Below, one piece after another: positions 22,043 through 32,108 of a stretch of DNA of 64,000 nt. The DNA is from Buchnera aphidicola (Cinara curvipes). GTDB lineage: Bacteria; Pseudomonadota; Gammaproteobacteria; Enterobacterales; Enterobacteriaceae. Positions within the stretch are counted from its first letter, which is position 1, and the number at the start of each line of letters is the position of its first letter. The notes beneath the pieces are model-generated. The model did not search any database. It was given only the letters and a program-made list of their open reading frames with translations, and was not told where the DNA came from. The stretch is from positions 369,818 to 433,817 of the forward strand of contig NZ_LR217710.1 in NCBI RefSeq assembly GCF_900698915.1. Reading direction: 5' to 3'. The position numbers and the translations under genes are program-made.

Positions 22043-22429
22043 TTAGAATTGTATAATACGATCACAATTATTTATAGAATAAGATAATTCATTTAAACTA
22101 GTTAAGTTAAATGAAGATGAATAAATTTCTTGAATATATTTAGGTTTAATAATAGATTTATCTAATAATATCCCCCGTCTATAAGCAGAACCAGGACAAA
22201 TACACAATTTCAAATTATATTTTTTTTTTAAATTTAGCCATCCTTTTAATATATTAAATTCATTTATGGGTGGTGAAATCATAGCATTAGCATTATATAC
22301 ACCCGAAGCATAAAAAAAAATTTTTTTTATATGGTGATTTAAAAAAAGAATAGATTTAACAAATAAAAAAGCGGTTATAGAATTCTGAGTTCCATAAGGT
22401 GGTCCAGATACAAAAAGAATAAAGTTCAT
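22043..22429 (-). CDS. tusD: Sulphur-relay protein TusD
   Basis: TusD carries the active-site cysteine that receives sulphur from TusA. The 128-residue protein equals the E. coli length and keeps SGPPYGTQ, FFYASGVYNAN and the catalytic region LKLCICPGSAYRRG, where Cys at about 78 is present. It ends in CDRIIQF, like the family. It is the first gene of the tusD-tusC-tusB-rpsL run, so the whole cluster may be co-transcribed. Confidence 0.94.
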   Translation of the reverse strand: MNFILFVSGPPYGTQNSITAFLFVKSILFLNHHIKKIFFYASGVYNANAMISPPINEFNILKGWLNLKKKYNLKLCICPGSAYRRGILLDKSIIKPKYIQEIYSSSFNLTSLNELSYSINNCDRIIQF

Positions 22430-22636
22430 ATTAATACCATAATTAATTGAATTTATATAAAAAAAATAAAATATATTATGTTTATAACTATAAATATTTA
22501 ATTTTCAATAATTAATTAAGATTAATAATATAAATATATATTCATAAAAATAATGAAATTATATTTAAAAGATATAAATTTTTTTTATTTAAAAATAAAA
22601 AAATTATTATTTTTTTTTAAAATATTATTATATTAA

Positions 22637-23653
22637 TTATACTAAATTTAATACACTAAAAATTTTCTTTAAATTATTTTTACTATAATTCAATGCAGTC
22701 TTTTTTCCAGACTTTAAAATATCAATTAAATAATCTTCGTTTTTTCTAAAATAGATATATGATTGTTGTATCTTAAAAATTGTATCACAAATAACATCTG
22801 ATAATATTTTTTTAAAACTAGAATATTGATAAAATTTAAATCTTTTTTCTAATATAGAAATATCAGTATTTGTTAGAGATGAAAAAATTGATAATAAATT
22901 AGAAATACCTGGTTTTTTTTTAGGATTAAATACAATTTGAGGTGGGTTATCAGAATCTGTTAATGATTGTTTTATCTTTAAACATATAACATCTATTTTA
23001 TCTAATAAAAAAATTGTATTATCTACATTTATATCTGATTTAGACATTTTTTTTTTAGGATTTTGTAAAGCCATAATTTTAGATCCTATTGATTCTATTA
23101 AAATATCTGGTATAATAAAAATATTTTCATATATAGAATTAAAACGAAGAGCAATTTTTTTTACTAATTCTATATGTTGTTTTTGATCTAAACCAACAGA
23201 AACACAATTAGTATTATATAATAAAATGTCAGCAGCCATTAAAACAGGATAAGAAAATAAAGACAAATTAATTTGAGTATTATTATATAATAATCTTTTC
23301 TTAAATTGTGTCATACGAGACAATTCACCAAAATAAACAAAATTACTCAAAATCCAATATAATTGACTATGTGTATACACGTGAGATTGTAAAAAAATTA
23401 CACTATTAGTAGGATCTACACCACATGATAAATATAAAGCTACCATATCCAAAATATTACTAGAAAAACAATATTTTGAATTATCTATTTTAAAAGTAGT
23501 TAATGAATGTAAATCAGCAATACAAAAAAAACATTGATAATCTTTCTGAATATTTCTCCATCTATACATAGTTCCACAATAATTTCCCAAAGTAAGTAAA
23601 CCAGTTGGTTGAATGCCTGTAAACATAATATCTTTTTTTTTAAAATATAACAT
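22637..23653 (-). CDS. trpS: Tryptophanyl-tRNA synthetase
   Basis: This class I synthetase charges tRNA-Trp. The 338-residue protein has GIQPTGLLTLGNYCG (the HIGH-equivalent) and KKKMSKSD (KMSKS). Between them are the substrate pocket segments VGLDQKQHIELV and PVLMAADILLY. E. coli TrpS is 334. In enterobacteria trpS sits downstream of rpe and gph. Here gph is gone and trpS follows rpe directly. Confidence 0.97.
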   Translation of the reverse strand: MLYFKKKDIMFTGIQPTGLLTLGNYCGTMYRWRNIQKDYQCFFCIADLHSLTTFKIDNSKYCFSSNILDMVALYLSCGVDPTNSVIFLQSHVYTHSQLYWILSNFVYFGELSRMTQFKKRLLYNNTQINLSLFSYPVLMAADILLYNTNCVSVGLDQKQHIELVKKIALRFNSIYENIFIIPDILIESIGSKIMALQNPKKKMSKSDINVDNTIFLLDKIDVICLKIKQSLTDSDNPPQIVFNPKKKPGISNLLSIFSSLTNTDISILEKRFKFYQYSSFKKILSDVICDTIFKIQQSYIYFRKNEDYLIDILKSGKKTALNYSKNNLKKIFSVLNLV

Positions 23654-23719
23654 ATATAAAAAACCCTTAAAAAATATTTTTTAAAATGTATAGAGTACAT
23701 ATTTATATAAACTATAAAA

Positions 23720-24382
23720 TCAAATTAAAATATTTTTAAAATCTTCTATAGTTTGTATACAATCATGAGAGTTAAAAATAGCTGATCCAATTACTAAAAT
23801 ATCAGCACCTGAATGTATAACACTTGAAAAATTTGATAAATTAATCCCTCCATCTACCGATAATAAAATATTTCTTTTTCTTTTATTAATTAAATAACGT
23901 ATATATTTGATTTTTTTTAAAATGTGCTTTAAAAAAAACTGTCCTCCAAAACCAGGGTTAACTGTCATTACTAATATTAAATCTAATTCATCAAGTATAT
24001 AATCTAAAAAATTTAAAGAAGTTGCAGGATTTAAAGCAATACCAACTCCGCAACCGATATTTTTGATAAGTCGTATAGTTTTATCTAAATGATTAGTAGT
24101 TTCAGGATGAATAGTTATAAATTTTACATTTAAATTAGAAAATAAGGAAATTAAAGAATCTACGGGAGAAGCCATTAAATGTACATCAATTTGAACTGGA
24201 ATTTTATTATCTTTTATAGATTGTAATATTATAGGACCCATAGTAAGATTAGGAACATAATGATTATCCATTACATCAAAATGAATAAGATTACAACCAG
24301 CATGTAAAACTTTCCGTATATCATTTTCTAAATTACAAAAATTTGCAGATAAAATTGATGGAACAATTAAAAACTTTTTCAT
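23720..24382 (-). CDS. rpe: Ribulose-phosphate 3-epimerase
   Basis: Rpe interconverts ribulose 5-phosphate and xylulose 5-phosphate in the pentose phosphate pathway. The (beta-alpha)8 protein has LIVPSILSANF, HFDVMDNHYVPNLTMGP, DVHLMA, MTVNPGFGGQFF and VDGGI, covering metal ligands and catalytic Asp residues. Its 220 residues are close to the family length. It is in the aroK-aroB-rpe-trpS run, from which damX, dam and gph of E. coli have been lost. Confidence 0.97.
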   Translation of the reverse strand: MKKFLIVPSILSANFCNLENDIRKVLHAGCNLIHFDVMDNHYVPNLTMGPIILQSIKDNKIPVQIDVHLMASPVDSLISLFSNLNVKFITIHPETTNHLDKTIRLIKNIGCGVGIALNPATSLNFLDYILDELDLILVMTVNPGFGGQFFLKHILKKIKYIRYLINKRKRNILLSVDGGINLSNFSSVIHSGADILVIGSAIFNSHDCIQTIEDFKNILI

Positions 24383-24488
24383 ACACTTCCTATATTATAA
24401 CAGTTAATATATAATTTTTAATGAAAAATATTTATAAAAATAAAATTATAAATAATTATAATGTATAATAAATAGATTAATTAATTTT

Positions 24489-25592
24489 TTAAAAAATATA
24501 TTTTTTTTGAAATTTTTTAATAGATTCTAAAAGAACGTTTTGATCTATAGAAGAAAAAATTTTTACTTTACCAATAGTAATAGGTAAAATCAAACGAATA
24601 ACTCCATTTAATACTTTCTTATCTCGTAACATTAAAAAAAGATAGTCATTTGGTTTCATATTTTTAGGTCCTGTTGTTGGTAAACCAATATTATGAAAAA
24701 TTTTTATTATTCTAAATAAATCATCTTCTTTCAAAATATTTAACTGAAAAGATAAATATGATGCCATTATAATACCAACTGAAACAGCATCACCATGTAA
24801 CCACTTTCCATAACCTGTATAAGTTTCAATAGCATGCGCAAAACTATGTCCTAAATTTAGGAAAGCTCGTGAATTATTTTCTTTTTCATCATTTTCAACA
24901 ATTCGCACTTTTAATTCACAGCATTTTTGTATACAAAATAATAATTCATTTTCATGTAAATTCAATATTTTTAATAAATTTTTTTCTAACCATATAAAAA
25001 AACTATTATCAAAAATAATTGCATATTTAATAATTTCAGCTATACCTGAAATAATATGTTTTTTAGGTAAAGTTAAAAGAAAATCAATATCAACTAATAC
25101 ACCTTTAGGCTGCCAAAATGAACCAATCATATTTTTTCCTAAAGAATGATTAATACCAGTTTTTCCTCCTATAGAAGCATCAACTTGAGCTAATAAAGTA
25201 GTAGGAATCTGAAAAAAATTAACTCCTCTTTGATATATTGATGCAACAAAACCTGTAATATCACCAATAACTCCGCCGCCTAAGGCTATCAATGATAAAT
25301 CACGGCCGTATGATTGATTTAATAAAAAAGATATTATTTTTTCAACAGTTTTAAAATTTTTGTAATACTCTCCATCTTTAATTAAAAAAAATTTTATATC
25401 TTTAATATAATTATAAAAATTAGTTTTTAATTTATTTTTTAAGATAATATTATACACATTTTCATTTATAATAATGACACTATTTTTATTACTTAAAAAA
25501 AAAGATGATATAGATTCATCCTTTAATAATTGACTACCAATATATATATCATAACTATTAAAATTTAAATTTACATGTATTTTATTTATCAT
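24489..25592 (-). CDS. aroB: 3-dehydroquinate synthase
   Basis: AroB converts DAHP to 3-dehydroquinate, step 2 of the shikimate pathway, using NAD and a divalent metal. The 367-residue sequence has the NAD-loop ALGGGVIGDITGFVAS, the substrate segment RGVNFFQIPTTLLAQVDASIGGKTG, the metal ligands in EIIKYA and LNLGHSFAHAIE, and a C-terminal RDKKVLNGVIRLILP. It is adjacent to aroK, as in E. coli, and supports tryptophan and phenylalanine provisioning. Confidence 0.97.
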   Translation of the reverse strand: MINKIHVNLNFNSYDIYIGSQLLKDESISSFFLSNKNSVIIINENVYNIILKNKLKTNFYNYIKDIKFFLIKDGEYYKNFKTVEKIISFLLNQSYGRDLSLIALGGGVIGDITGFVASIYQRGVNFFQIPTTLLAQVDASIGGKTGINHSLGKNMIGSFWQPKGVLVDIDFLLTLPKKHIISGIAEIIKYAIIFDNSFFIWLEKNLLKILNLHENELLFCIQKCCELKVRIVENDEKENNSRAFLNLGHSFAHAIETYTGYGKWLHGDAVSVGIIMASYLSFQLNILKEDDLFRIIKIFHNIGLPTTGPKNMKPNDYLFLMLRDKKVLNGVIRLILPITIGKVKIFSSIDQNVLLESIKKFQKKYIF

Positions 25593-25634
25593 AATATAAA
25601 CTCTTGTTTAATTTAAAAAATTAAAATTATTACA

Positions 25635-26177
25635 TTAATCCAACAAATTACTCGTACGTATATGATATATAATATCAGATATAATTGATTTTATTTTTTT
25701 ATTATAAGTATCAACGATAATATGAGAAACATTTTTATATAAAGGATCGCGTATTTGAAATAAATCATGTAATATTTTTTTATTTTTATTATAATTAATA
25801 GATAATAAAGGTCTTTTTTTTCCAATTTTAGTTCTAATTAATTGTTCATTAACAGTAGCTCGTAAATATACAACAGTACCTCTGGAAAATAAAAAATCCC
25901 TTGATTTAGATGATAAAATTGATCCTCCTCCAGTAGCTAATATTATACCTTTTTTATTGGTTAATTCATTAATAATTTTTTCTTCACGTATACGAAATTC
26001 TGATTCGCCTTCTACCTCAAAAACCCAATCTATATCTACACCAGTTCTCTTTTCAATTTCAATGTCAGAATCATAAAATCGCATATTTAATAATTTAGAT
26101 AAATAACGACCAATAGTGCTTTTTCCTGCTCCCATTGGACCAACTAAAAAAATATTTTTTTTTTTATCTTTATTCAT
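25635..26177 (-). CDS. aroK: Shikimate kinase
   Basis: AroK phosphorylates shikimate at the 3-hydroxyl. The P-loop is GPMGAGKSTIGR (about 13-24), the shikimate-binding residues are in FYDSDIEIEKRTG and FRIREEKII, ATGGGS follows, and the lid arginine is in KKRPLL. The 180-residue length is normal. It is transcribed first in aroK-aroB-rpe-trpS. Confidence 0.96.
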   Translation of the reverse strand: MNKDKKKNIFLVGPMGAGKSTIGRYLSKLLNMRFYDSDIEIEKRTGVDIDWVFEVEGESEFRIREEKIINELTNKKGIILATGGGSILSSKSRDFLFSRGTVVYLRATVNEQLIRTKIGKKRPLLSINYNKNKKILHDLFQIRDPLYKNVSHIIVDTYNKKIKSIISDIIYHIRTSNLLD

Positions 26178-26372
26178 AAATACCTTCCAAAATCATTAAT
26201 AATCATTAAATATAATTATTTTTTTACTAAAAGATTAAAAATCTTAATAATTAAAATAAATATTTAAAAAAATAAAATATAAAAATTGTTAATATAAACT
26301 TAATAATATAATAAAAAGCTTGATTTTAAAAATACTTTTTAATATTATGAATAATTAATATTGTATTATAAA

Positions 26373-26459
26373 GGTGAGATGTCTGAGTGGATTAAGGAGC
26401 ATGCCTGGAAAGCGTGTATATTGTAAAAAGTATCAAGGGTTCGAATCCCTTTCTCACCG
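26373..26459 (+). tRNA. tRNA-Ser (anticodon GGA)
   Basis: The acceptor stem is GGTGAGA/TCTCACC with discriminator G. The anticodon loop CTGGAAA gives GGA, decoding UCC/UCU. A long variable arm is present but AT-rich and weakly paired (TATATTGTAAAAAGTATC), which is typical of type II tRNAs in AT-rich symbionts. Confidence 0.95.
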
Positions 26460-26529
26460 AAAAAATTTAATATAATAATACCAATATAATTATTATTTAA
26501 TTTATTAAATTTATTTATTTAAAAATTAA

Positions 26530-27111
26530 TTAATAATATGAATGTTTACCAGATATATGATTAGTAATGTCACTTACACCAGATATTTCAGGAAAATGCT
26601 TAGTTAATCTTTTTTCTATTCCTATTTTTAAAGTTTGATCTATCATAGAACATCCATTACATCCTCCAGAAAATTTTATAACCGCTATACCAGTAGAACT
26701 GATTCCAATTAAAATAACTGAACCTCCATGTAACAAAAGTTTTGGATTAATTTTAGTAGATAAAAATCTTTTTACATTAAATTCTAGCTGAGAAAATTTT
26801 TTTGATTTTTTTAATATTTTTGCATAAGGAGCTTTTAAAGTAATTTGTGTGCCTAAATCATTTTCTATAATGTCTATAATAGCATTTTTTAAAAATGGAA
26901 GCATAGATTTAGAAATATAAATATTAAATTTACTAAAAGATATTACTTTATCATTTATATTATCAATATCTTGATGATCACAATAAGCCATACCACATTC
27001 AGCATACATGGTACCTGGAGAGTTAACAAAAATTCTAATATGTGTCTTAGTTTTTTTTTTAGATAATAATTTAATAATATATTTTTCAGCTAAATTAGAA
27101 ATTGTAATCAT
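26530..27111 (-). CDS. nfuA: Fe-S biogenesis protein NfuA
   Basis: NfuA carries a [4Fe-4S] cluster to client proteins. The N-terminal A-type-like domain (to about 100) is followed by the Nfu domain, whose cluster ligands are in the motif GGCNGCSM. The terminal HISGKHSYY also matches the family. At 193 residues it is full length (E. coli 191). gntX, which lies between nfuA and bioH in E. coli, is missing. With the isc genes near the window end this gives a complete scaffold-and-carrier route. Confidence 0.96.
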   Translation of the reverse strand: MITISNLAEKYIIKLLSKKKTKTHIRIFVNSPGTMYAECGMAYCDHQDIDNINDKVISFSKFNIYISKSMLPFLKNAIIDIIENDLGTQITLKAPYAKILKKSKKFSQLEFNVKRFLSTKINPKLLLHGGSVILIGISSTGIAVIKFSGGCNGCSMIDQTLKIGIEKRLTKHFPEISGVSDITNHISGKHSYY

Positions 27112-27253
27112 AGAATTGCCCTTTATAATATGTTATTGTATAATAATATAAATAAAATATGTTTATATTAATATAATCATAATAATATACAAAATTTTTA
27201 TTAATTAAATTGTTTTAAAAATATTAATTAATAATAAAAAATTTATAAATTAA

Positions 27254-28033
27254 ATGAACAAAAAAATATATTGGTCTATTATAGGAAAAGGAAAAATAAA
27301 TATAGTTTTTTTTCATGGATGGGGTATACACTCTATTGTTTGGAATAAAATTATTCCAATATTAAAACTATCCTTTACATTACATATAATTGATTTACCG
27401 GGTTTTGGAAAAAGTATTAATTGTTCAGTTATGAATTTTAAAGAAATATCTAATTATTTATTAAAAAAAATAAAAAAAAAAGTAATATGGTTAGGATGGT
27501 CTATGGGAGGGCTTATTGCTCATTATATGAGTTTAAATTATCCAAATTATACCATTGCTATGATTCATGTAACTTCATCACCTTTTTTCATAAAAAAAAA
27601 AGAATGGTTAGGTGTATCAAAAAATATATTAAAAGTAATAAAAAAAAATATATTTACTAATTACAATAAATTTTTAAAACAGTTTATTATATTACATGTT
27701 TTTGATAAAAAAATTAAAAATTTATCAATAAATAATTTTTTTTTAAAAAAATATCCTAATCCAAAAAAAAAAGCTATTGAAGTAGGATATCGATGGTTAA
27801 CAGAAATTGATCAAAGAAACGAAGTACTCTCAAATAATATTCCCGTACTCAAAATATATGGTGAATTAGATAAAATTGTACCTCGAGAAATATGTTATAA
27901 AATAAATTATATACATAAAAATAGTAATTCTATTATTATTAAAGGCGCTAAACATGCTCCTTTTTTATCACACCCTAATATTTTTTGTAATATTTTAAAA
28001 AAATTTATTAAAAATAAAAAAATTGATAATTAA
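27254..28033 (+). CDS. bioH: Pimeloyl-ACP methyl ester esterase
   Basis: BioH hydrolyses the methyl ester of pimeloyl-ACP, closing the early phase of biotin synthesis. The 259-residue alpha/beta hydrolase has the oxyanion region FFHGWG, nucleophile elbow GWSMGG (Ser about 84), catalytic Asp in YGELDKIVP and His in KGAKHAPFLSHP, so the triad is intact. It matches E. coli BioH in length (256) and neighbourhood (nfuA next door). No other biotin genes occur in the window. Confidence 0.92.
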   Translation: MNKKIYWSIIGKGKINIVFFHGWGIHSIVWNKIIPILKLSFTLHIIDLPGFGKSINCSVMNFKEISNYLLKKIKKKVIWLGWSMGGLIAHYMSLNYPNYTIAMIHVTSSPFFIKKKEWLGVSKNILKVIKKNIFTNYNKFLKQFIILHVFDKKIKNLSINNFFLKKYPNPKKKAIEVGYRWLTEIDQRNEVLSNNIPVLKIYGELDKIVPREICYKINYIHKNSNSIIIKGAKHAPFLSHPNIFCNILKKFIKNKKIDN

Positions 28034-28088
28034 AATTAAAATATATTTAATAATAACAGTAATATTAATAAAAAAAATTAATCAATAA

Positions 28089-28619
28089 TTAAAAAGGAAT
28101 ATCTTCATCATCAAAATCAATCTTAGATGTTGTATCTACTAAATGAGATTTATTTTTATAATCTGAAGAAATATCATCATTTAATAATTTATTTTTTCTA
28201 ATAGATTTATTTTTATTATTTGATATATCCTGAATTTTATCAATAGATGTATTCGATACATTGTTTATATTACGAGAACCTAACATTTGCATAGATCCTG
28301 TAACGCTAACAATAACTTCTGTTGTATATCGATCTAGTCCATTTTGATCTTTCCATTTACGTGTTTGCAAAGATCCTTCAATATAAACTTGAGATCCCTT
28401 TTTTAAATATTGGCCTGAAATTTCAGCAATTTTTCCAAATAAAACTACTCTATGCCATTCAGTCTTTTCTTTTGTTTCACCTGTATTTTTATCTTTCCAT
28501 ACATCAGAAGTAGCAATAGTAATATTGACTACCGCTCCACCATTAGGCATATACCGTATATCTGGATCCTGCCCTAAATAACCAATCAAAATAACTTTAT
28601 TTACACCTCTACTAGCCAT
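28089..28619 (-). CDS. ssb: Single-stranded DNA-binding protein
   Basis: The N-terminal OB fold (about 1-110) begins [23 protein letters not shown] and includes the [13 protein letters not shown] strand. A poorly conserved Asn/Lys/Ser-rich linker leads to the acidic C-terminal tip DDEDIPF, which recruits replication and repair partners. Length is 176 (E. coli 178). uvrA, its divergent neighbour in E. coli, is not present. Confidence 0.98.
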   Translation of the reverse strand: MASRGVNKVILIGYLGQDPDIRYMPNGGAVVNITIATSDVWKDKNTGETKEKTEWHRVVLFGKIAEISGQYLKKGSQVYIEGSLQTRKWKDQNGLDRYTTEVIVSVTGSMQMLGSRNINNVSNTSIDKIQDISNNKNKSIRKNKLLNDDISSDYKNKSHLVDTTSKIDFDDEDIPF

Positions 28620-28893
28620 AAAATTTAACCTAAATGTAATGAATATAAATGTATAAATATTAAAAATTATATCATAAAATATAAAAATATTTTATACTTC
28701 TAACTATTTTAGTTAAATCAAATATATATAGATTAAATTATCTATTTATATAAAAATATATTATAGAAATAGATATACATAAAAATTATTTAACTAACTA
28801 TTATATTTTAAAATAAAAGAAAAAAAATACAACTTTTATATTAGACTAATATATTATCTAATATATCTATATAAGAAAACAAATAAAAAAAAC

Positions 28894-29907
28894 ATGAAAA
28901 ATAATTACTCAAATAAATTTTCTGTTGCTCCTATGTTAAAATATACGGATCAACATTGTCTATTTTTTTATCGACAATTAACAAAAAATACCCTTTTATA
29001 CACTGAAATGATTACTACACAAAAAATGTTACACTCAAGAAACTTGTTTAATAAAAAACAAATAAAAAATAATCACCCTATAGCAGTGCAACTAGCTGGA
29101 AGTAATCCGAAACATATTGAAAAATGTGCAAAAATAGCATATTCAATGGGTTTTAATGAAATAAATTTAAATATTGGTTGTCCATCTAAACATGCGCAAC
29201 TAGGTAATTTTGGTGTATGTTTAATGCATAAACCTACTTTAGTATATCAATTAATTAAATCTATATATTTCACAGTACCTCTTCCAATAAGTGTTAAAAT
29301 TAGAATAGGAACTAATAAAAAAAATGATTATCAATCTCTTAAAAATTTTATTAAAAAAGTATCAAAAAATAAATATTGTATTAAATTTATTATTCATGCC
29401 AGAATTGCTGATTTAAAAATACAAAGCCCTAAAAAAAACCGCAAAATACCTTTATTAAATTATGATTATGTATATAAAATTAAAAAAGATCTACCAGATT
29501 TAATAATTATTATTAATGGAGGAATAAAATCTATTTTAGAAATAAAAAAACATTTACAAAACGTAGACGGAGTTATGATGGGGAGAGAAATATATAAAAA
29601 TCCATTATTACTTCATAAAATTGAAAAAGAAATTTTTTCTTATAAAAAAAATATCAATTTAAAAAAATGTTTAAAAAAAATGTTGATCTATATTAATCAG
29701 GAAAAAAAAAACGGAAATAAAATTATTCATATAATAAAACATATGTTAAATATTTTTTATAATCATCCACAAGCAAAAAAATGGAAATTATATATTTTAT
29801 ATTGCATACATAATAAAAAAAATATATTTAATTTATTTAAAAAAATAAATAAAATTTTTGATAAAAAAAATAAAAATTTTTCCATAAATAATAATATTAA
29901 ATATTAA
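28894..29907 (+). CDS. dusA: tRNA-dihydrouridine synthase A
   Basis: This FMN enzyme reduces D-loop uridines (positions 20/20a) in tRNA. FSVAPMLKYTDQHC, LLYTEMITT, VQLAGSNP, NLNIGCPS (catalytic Cys in the following segment is harder to place) and INGGIKS match DusA rather than DusB/C. The 337 residues fit the family, though the C-terminal third is very lysine-rich and diverged. Confidence 0.92.
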   Translation: MKNNYSNKFSVAPMLKYTDQHCLFFYRQLTKNTLLYTEMITTQKMLHSRNLFNKKQIKNNHPIAVQLAGSNPKHIEKCAKIAYSMGFNEINLNIGCPSKHAQLGNFGVCLMHKPTLVYQLIKSIYFTVPLPISVKIRIGTNKKNDYQSLKNFIKKVSKNKYCIKFIIHARIADLKIQSPKKNRKIPLLNYDYVYKIKKDLPDLIIIINGGIKSILEIKKHLQNVDGVMMGREIYKNPLLLHKIEKEIFSYKKNINLKKCLKKMLIYINQEKKNGNKIIHIIKHMLNIFYNHPQAKKWKLYILYCIHNKKNIFNLFKKINKIFDKKNKNFSINNNIKY

Positions 29908-29972
29908 AAATATTATTTATATAATAATATTAAATTTATATTTAAAAATTTATATAAGAGAAACTATTGTTT

Positions 29973-31346
29973 ATGATAGATTTTAAAAAAAAAATAAATA
30001 AACTAAAAATTCCACCTCATTCATTAGAAGCAGAACAATCAGTTCTAGGTGGTTTAATGTTAGATAATCAACAATGGGATATAGTTTCAGAACATATTGT
30101 TGCTGAAGATTTTTATAATAGACAACATCAATTAATTTTCTGTGAAATGAAAAACCTAATTGAAAAAGGTTCTCCAATAGATTTAATTACATTATCAGAA
30201 TCTTTAGAACAAAAAGGTGAATTAAATAATGTAGGGAGATTTTCTTACTTAGCAGAAATCTCTAAAAATACACCTAGTATTACTAATATTATTGCATATG
30301 CCGAAATAATCAGAGAAAGAGCAATTGTACGCGAAATTATTTTAACAGCACACAATATTGCGTATTCTGGATATTACCCTAAAGGAAGAAAAAGTACGGA
30401 ATTATTAGATTATGCTGAATCTAGCATATTTAAAATATCTGAAACACGAAAAAAAAATAACACAGGTCCAAAGAATATCGAAAAAATTTTAGATAGCACA
30501 ATACAATCAATTGAAAAACTTTTAAAAAAACCTAATAATGGTATTACTGGATTAAATACCGGATATCATGATCTAAATAAAAAAACATTTGGTTTACAAC
30601 AATCAGACTTAATTATTATTGCTGCTCGACCATCAATGGGGAAAACAACATTTGCTATGAATCTATGTGAAAATACAGCAATGTTATATGAAAAACCAAT
30701 TTTAATTTTTAGTTTAGAAATGCCCGGAGAACAAATTATGATTCGTATGTTAGCTTCATTATCAAGAGTAAATCAATCAAAGATTAGAACTGGAAAATTA
30801 AATGATGAAGAATGGAGTAGAATATCTAGCACTATTAATATTTTATTAAAAAAAAAAAACATATATATTGATGATTCATCAGGTCTAACACCTAATGAAG
30901 TACGCTCACGTTCAAGAAAAATATATAGAGAAAATAACGGATTAAGTTTAATTATGATTGATTATTTACAATTAATAAAAATACCATCATTATCGGGAAA
31001 TAGAACATTAGAAATAGCTGAAATTTCAAGAACATTAAAATCACTGGCAAAAGAACTTAATATTCCTATTATAGCTTTATCACAATTAAATCGATCATTA
31101 GAACAAAGATCTGATAAAAGACCAGTAAATTCAGATTTAAGAGAATCTGGCTCTTTAGAACAAGACGCTGATTTAATTTTATTTATTTATAGGGATGAAT
31201 TATATCATGAAAATAGTGAATTAAAAGGAATTGCAGAAATTATCATAGGAAAACAAAGAAATGGCCCTACTGGAACAGTTCGATTAACATTTAATGGACA
31301 ATGGTCAAGATTCGATAACTATTATAATCAAAAATATCAATTCTAA
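29973..31346 (+). CDS. dnaB: Replicative DNA helicase DnaB
   Basis: DnaB unwinds DNA at the replication fork. The N-terminal domain opens KIPPHSLEAEQSVLGGLM. The RecA-like motor has the P-loop ARPSMGKTTFAMN, Walker B region LIMIDYLQLI, SQLNRSLEQR and DLRESGSLEQDADLI. About 457 residues (E. coli 471). A TTG two codons upstream (29967) is an alternative start, better spaced from AAGAG. The gene has an in-frame A12 run near 30848. Confidence 0.97.
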   Translation: MIDFKKKINKLKIPPHSLEAEQSVLGGLMLDNQQWDIVSEHIVAEDFYNRQHQLIFCEMKNLIEKGSPIDLITLSESLEQKGELNNVGRFSYLAEISKNTPSITNIIAYAEIIRERAIVREIILTAHNIAYSGYYPKGRKSTELLDYAESSIFKISETRKKNNTGPKNIEKILDSTIQSIEKLLKKPNNGITGLNTGYHDLNKKTFGLQQSDLIIIAARPSMGKTTFAMNLCENTAMLYEKPILIFSLEMPGEQIMIRMLASLSRVNQSKIRTGKLNDEEWSRISSTINILLKKKNIYIDDSSGLTPNEVRSRSRKIYRENNGLSLIMIDYLQLIKIPSLSGNRTLEIAEISRTLKSLAKELNIPIIALSQLNRSLEQRSDKRPVNSDLRESGSLEQDADLILFIYRDELYHENSELKGIAEIIIGKQRNGPTGTVRLTFNGQWSRFDNYYNQKYQF

Positions 31347-31610
31347 ACTTTAAATAAATAAAAAATATATTTAAATTTTATATATAAAAATATATTAAAA
31401 AAAAATTTATATAAAAAATTATTTATCTGATATAAATAAATAATTCATTTTATGAGAATAATTATGTTATCACATTAAGTTAGATCATATCTCTATAAAT
31501 ATAGAAAATTTTTTATATTTATGATATATTTATTATATAAAAAAAATAATTTTATTTATTTAAATAAATAAAAATATAATAAAATACTTATAAAATATCC
31601 AATTATTAAT

Positions 31611-32015
31611 ATGATTATATTATCTTTTGATTATGGTATTAAAGTTATTGGTGTTGCTATATCTGAAACTAAATTAAATTATTCTATTCCTATAAAATCT
31701 ATTATAAATAATAAAAAAAATACTCTTTGGGAAAAAATTAACAATATAATAAAATATTGGAATCCCAAATATATTATTATAGGTTATCCATATAGAATTA
31801 AAAAAAACATTAATAAAAAAATAAAAAATTTTAGTGAACAAATAAAAATACGATTTAAAAAAAATATTTATTTACATGATGAAAATTATTCAACAACAGA
31901 AGCTAAATTATTATTAAAAAAAAATTTAAAAAAAAAAAAATCACATTGTATACATTCTGTTTCAGCAAAAATAATTCTTGATAGTTGGTTAGAAACTAAT
32001 AAGGATATTTATTAA
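31611..32015 (+). CDS. ruvX: RuvX/YqgF family nuclease (RNase H fold)
   Basis: YqgF proteins are RNase H-fold nucleases implicated in 16S rRNA 5'-end processing. The sequence begins with the DYGIKVIGVA catalytic strand (family FDFGxxxIGVA) and has IIIGYP and DENYSTTEA motifs, including the acidic residue in DE. Its 134 residues match the family (138). gshB and yqgE, which often precede it in gammaproteobacteria, are absent. The 264-bp gap upstream shows no gene. An A13 in-frame run occurs near the C-terminus. Confidence 0.9.
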   Translation: MIILSFDYGIKVIGVAISETKLNYSIPIKSIINNKKNTLWEKINNIIKYWNPKYIIIGYPYRIKKNINKKIKNFSEQIKIRFKKNIYLHDENYSTTEAKLLLKKNLKKKKSHCIHSVSAKIILDSWLETNKDIY

Positions 32016-32108
32016 AATAAGTAAATTGTATTTTTATTCATAAAAATAAATTTTATACAAAAAATATAACTATTTTTATTAAAAAATTAAATTTATAATT
32101 AAAAAACT

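Noticed and set aside
22500-22636. Palindromic AT stretches between tusD and trpS
   Set aside because: AT-only self-complementarity is expected by chance at this composition; no GC stem.
31347-31610. Possible gene in the 264-bp dnaB-ruvX gap
   Set aside because: Only short AT-rich frames; gshB/yqgE-type motifs are not visible.
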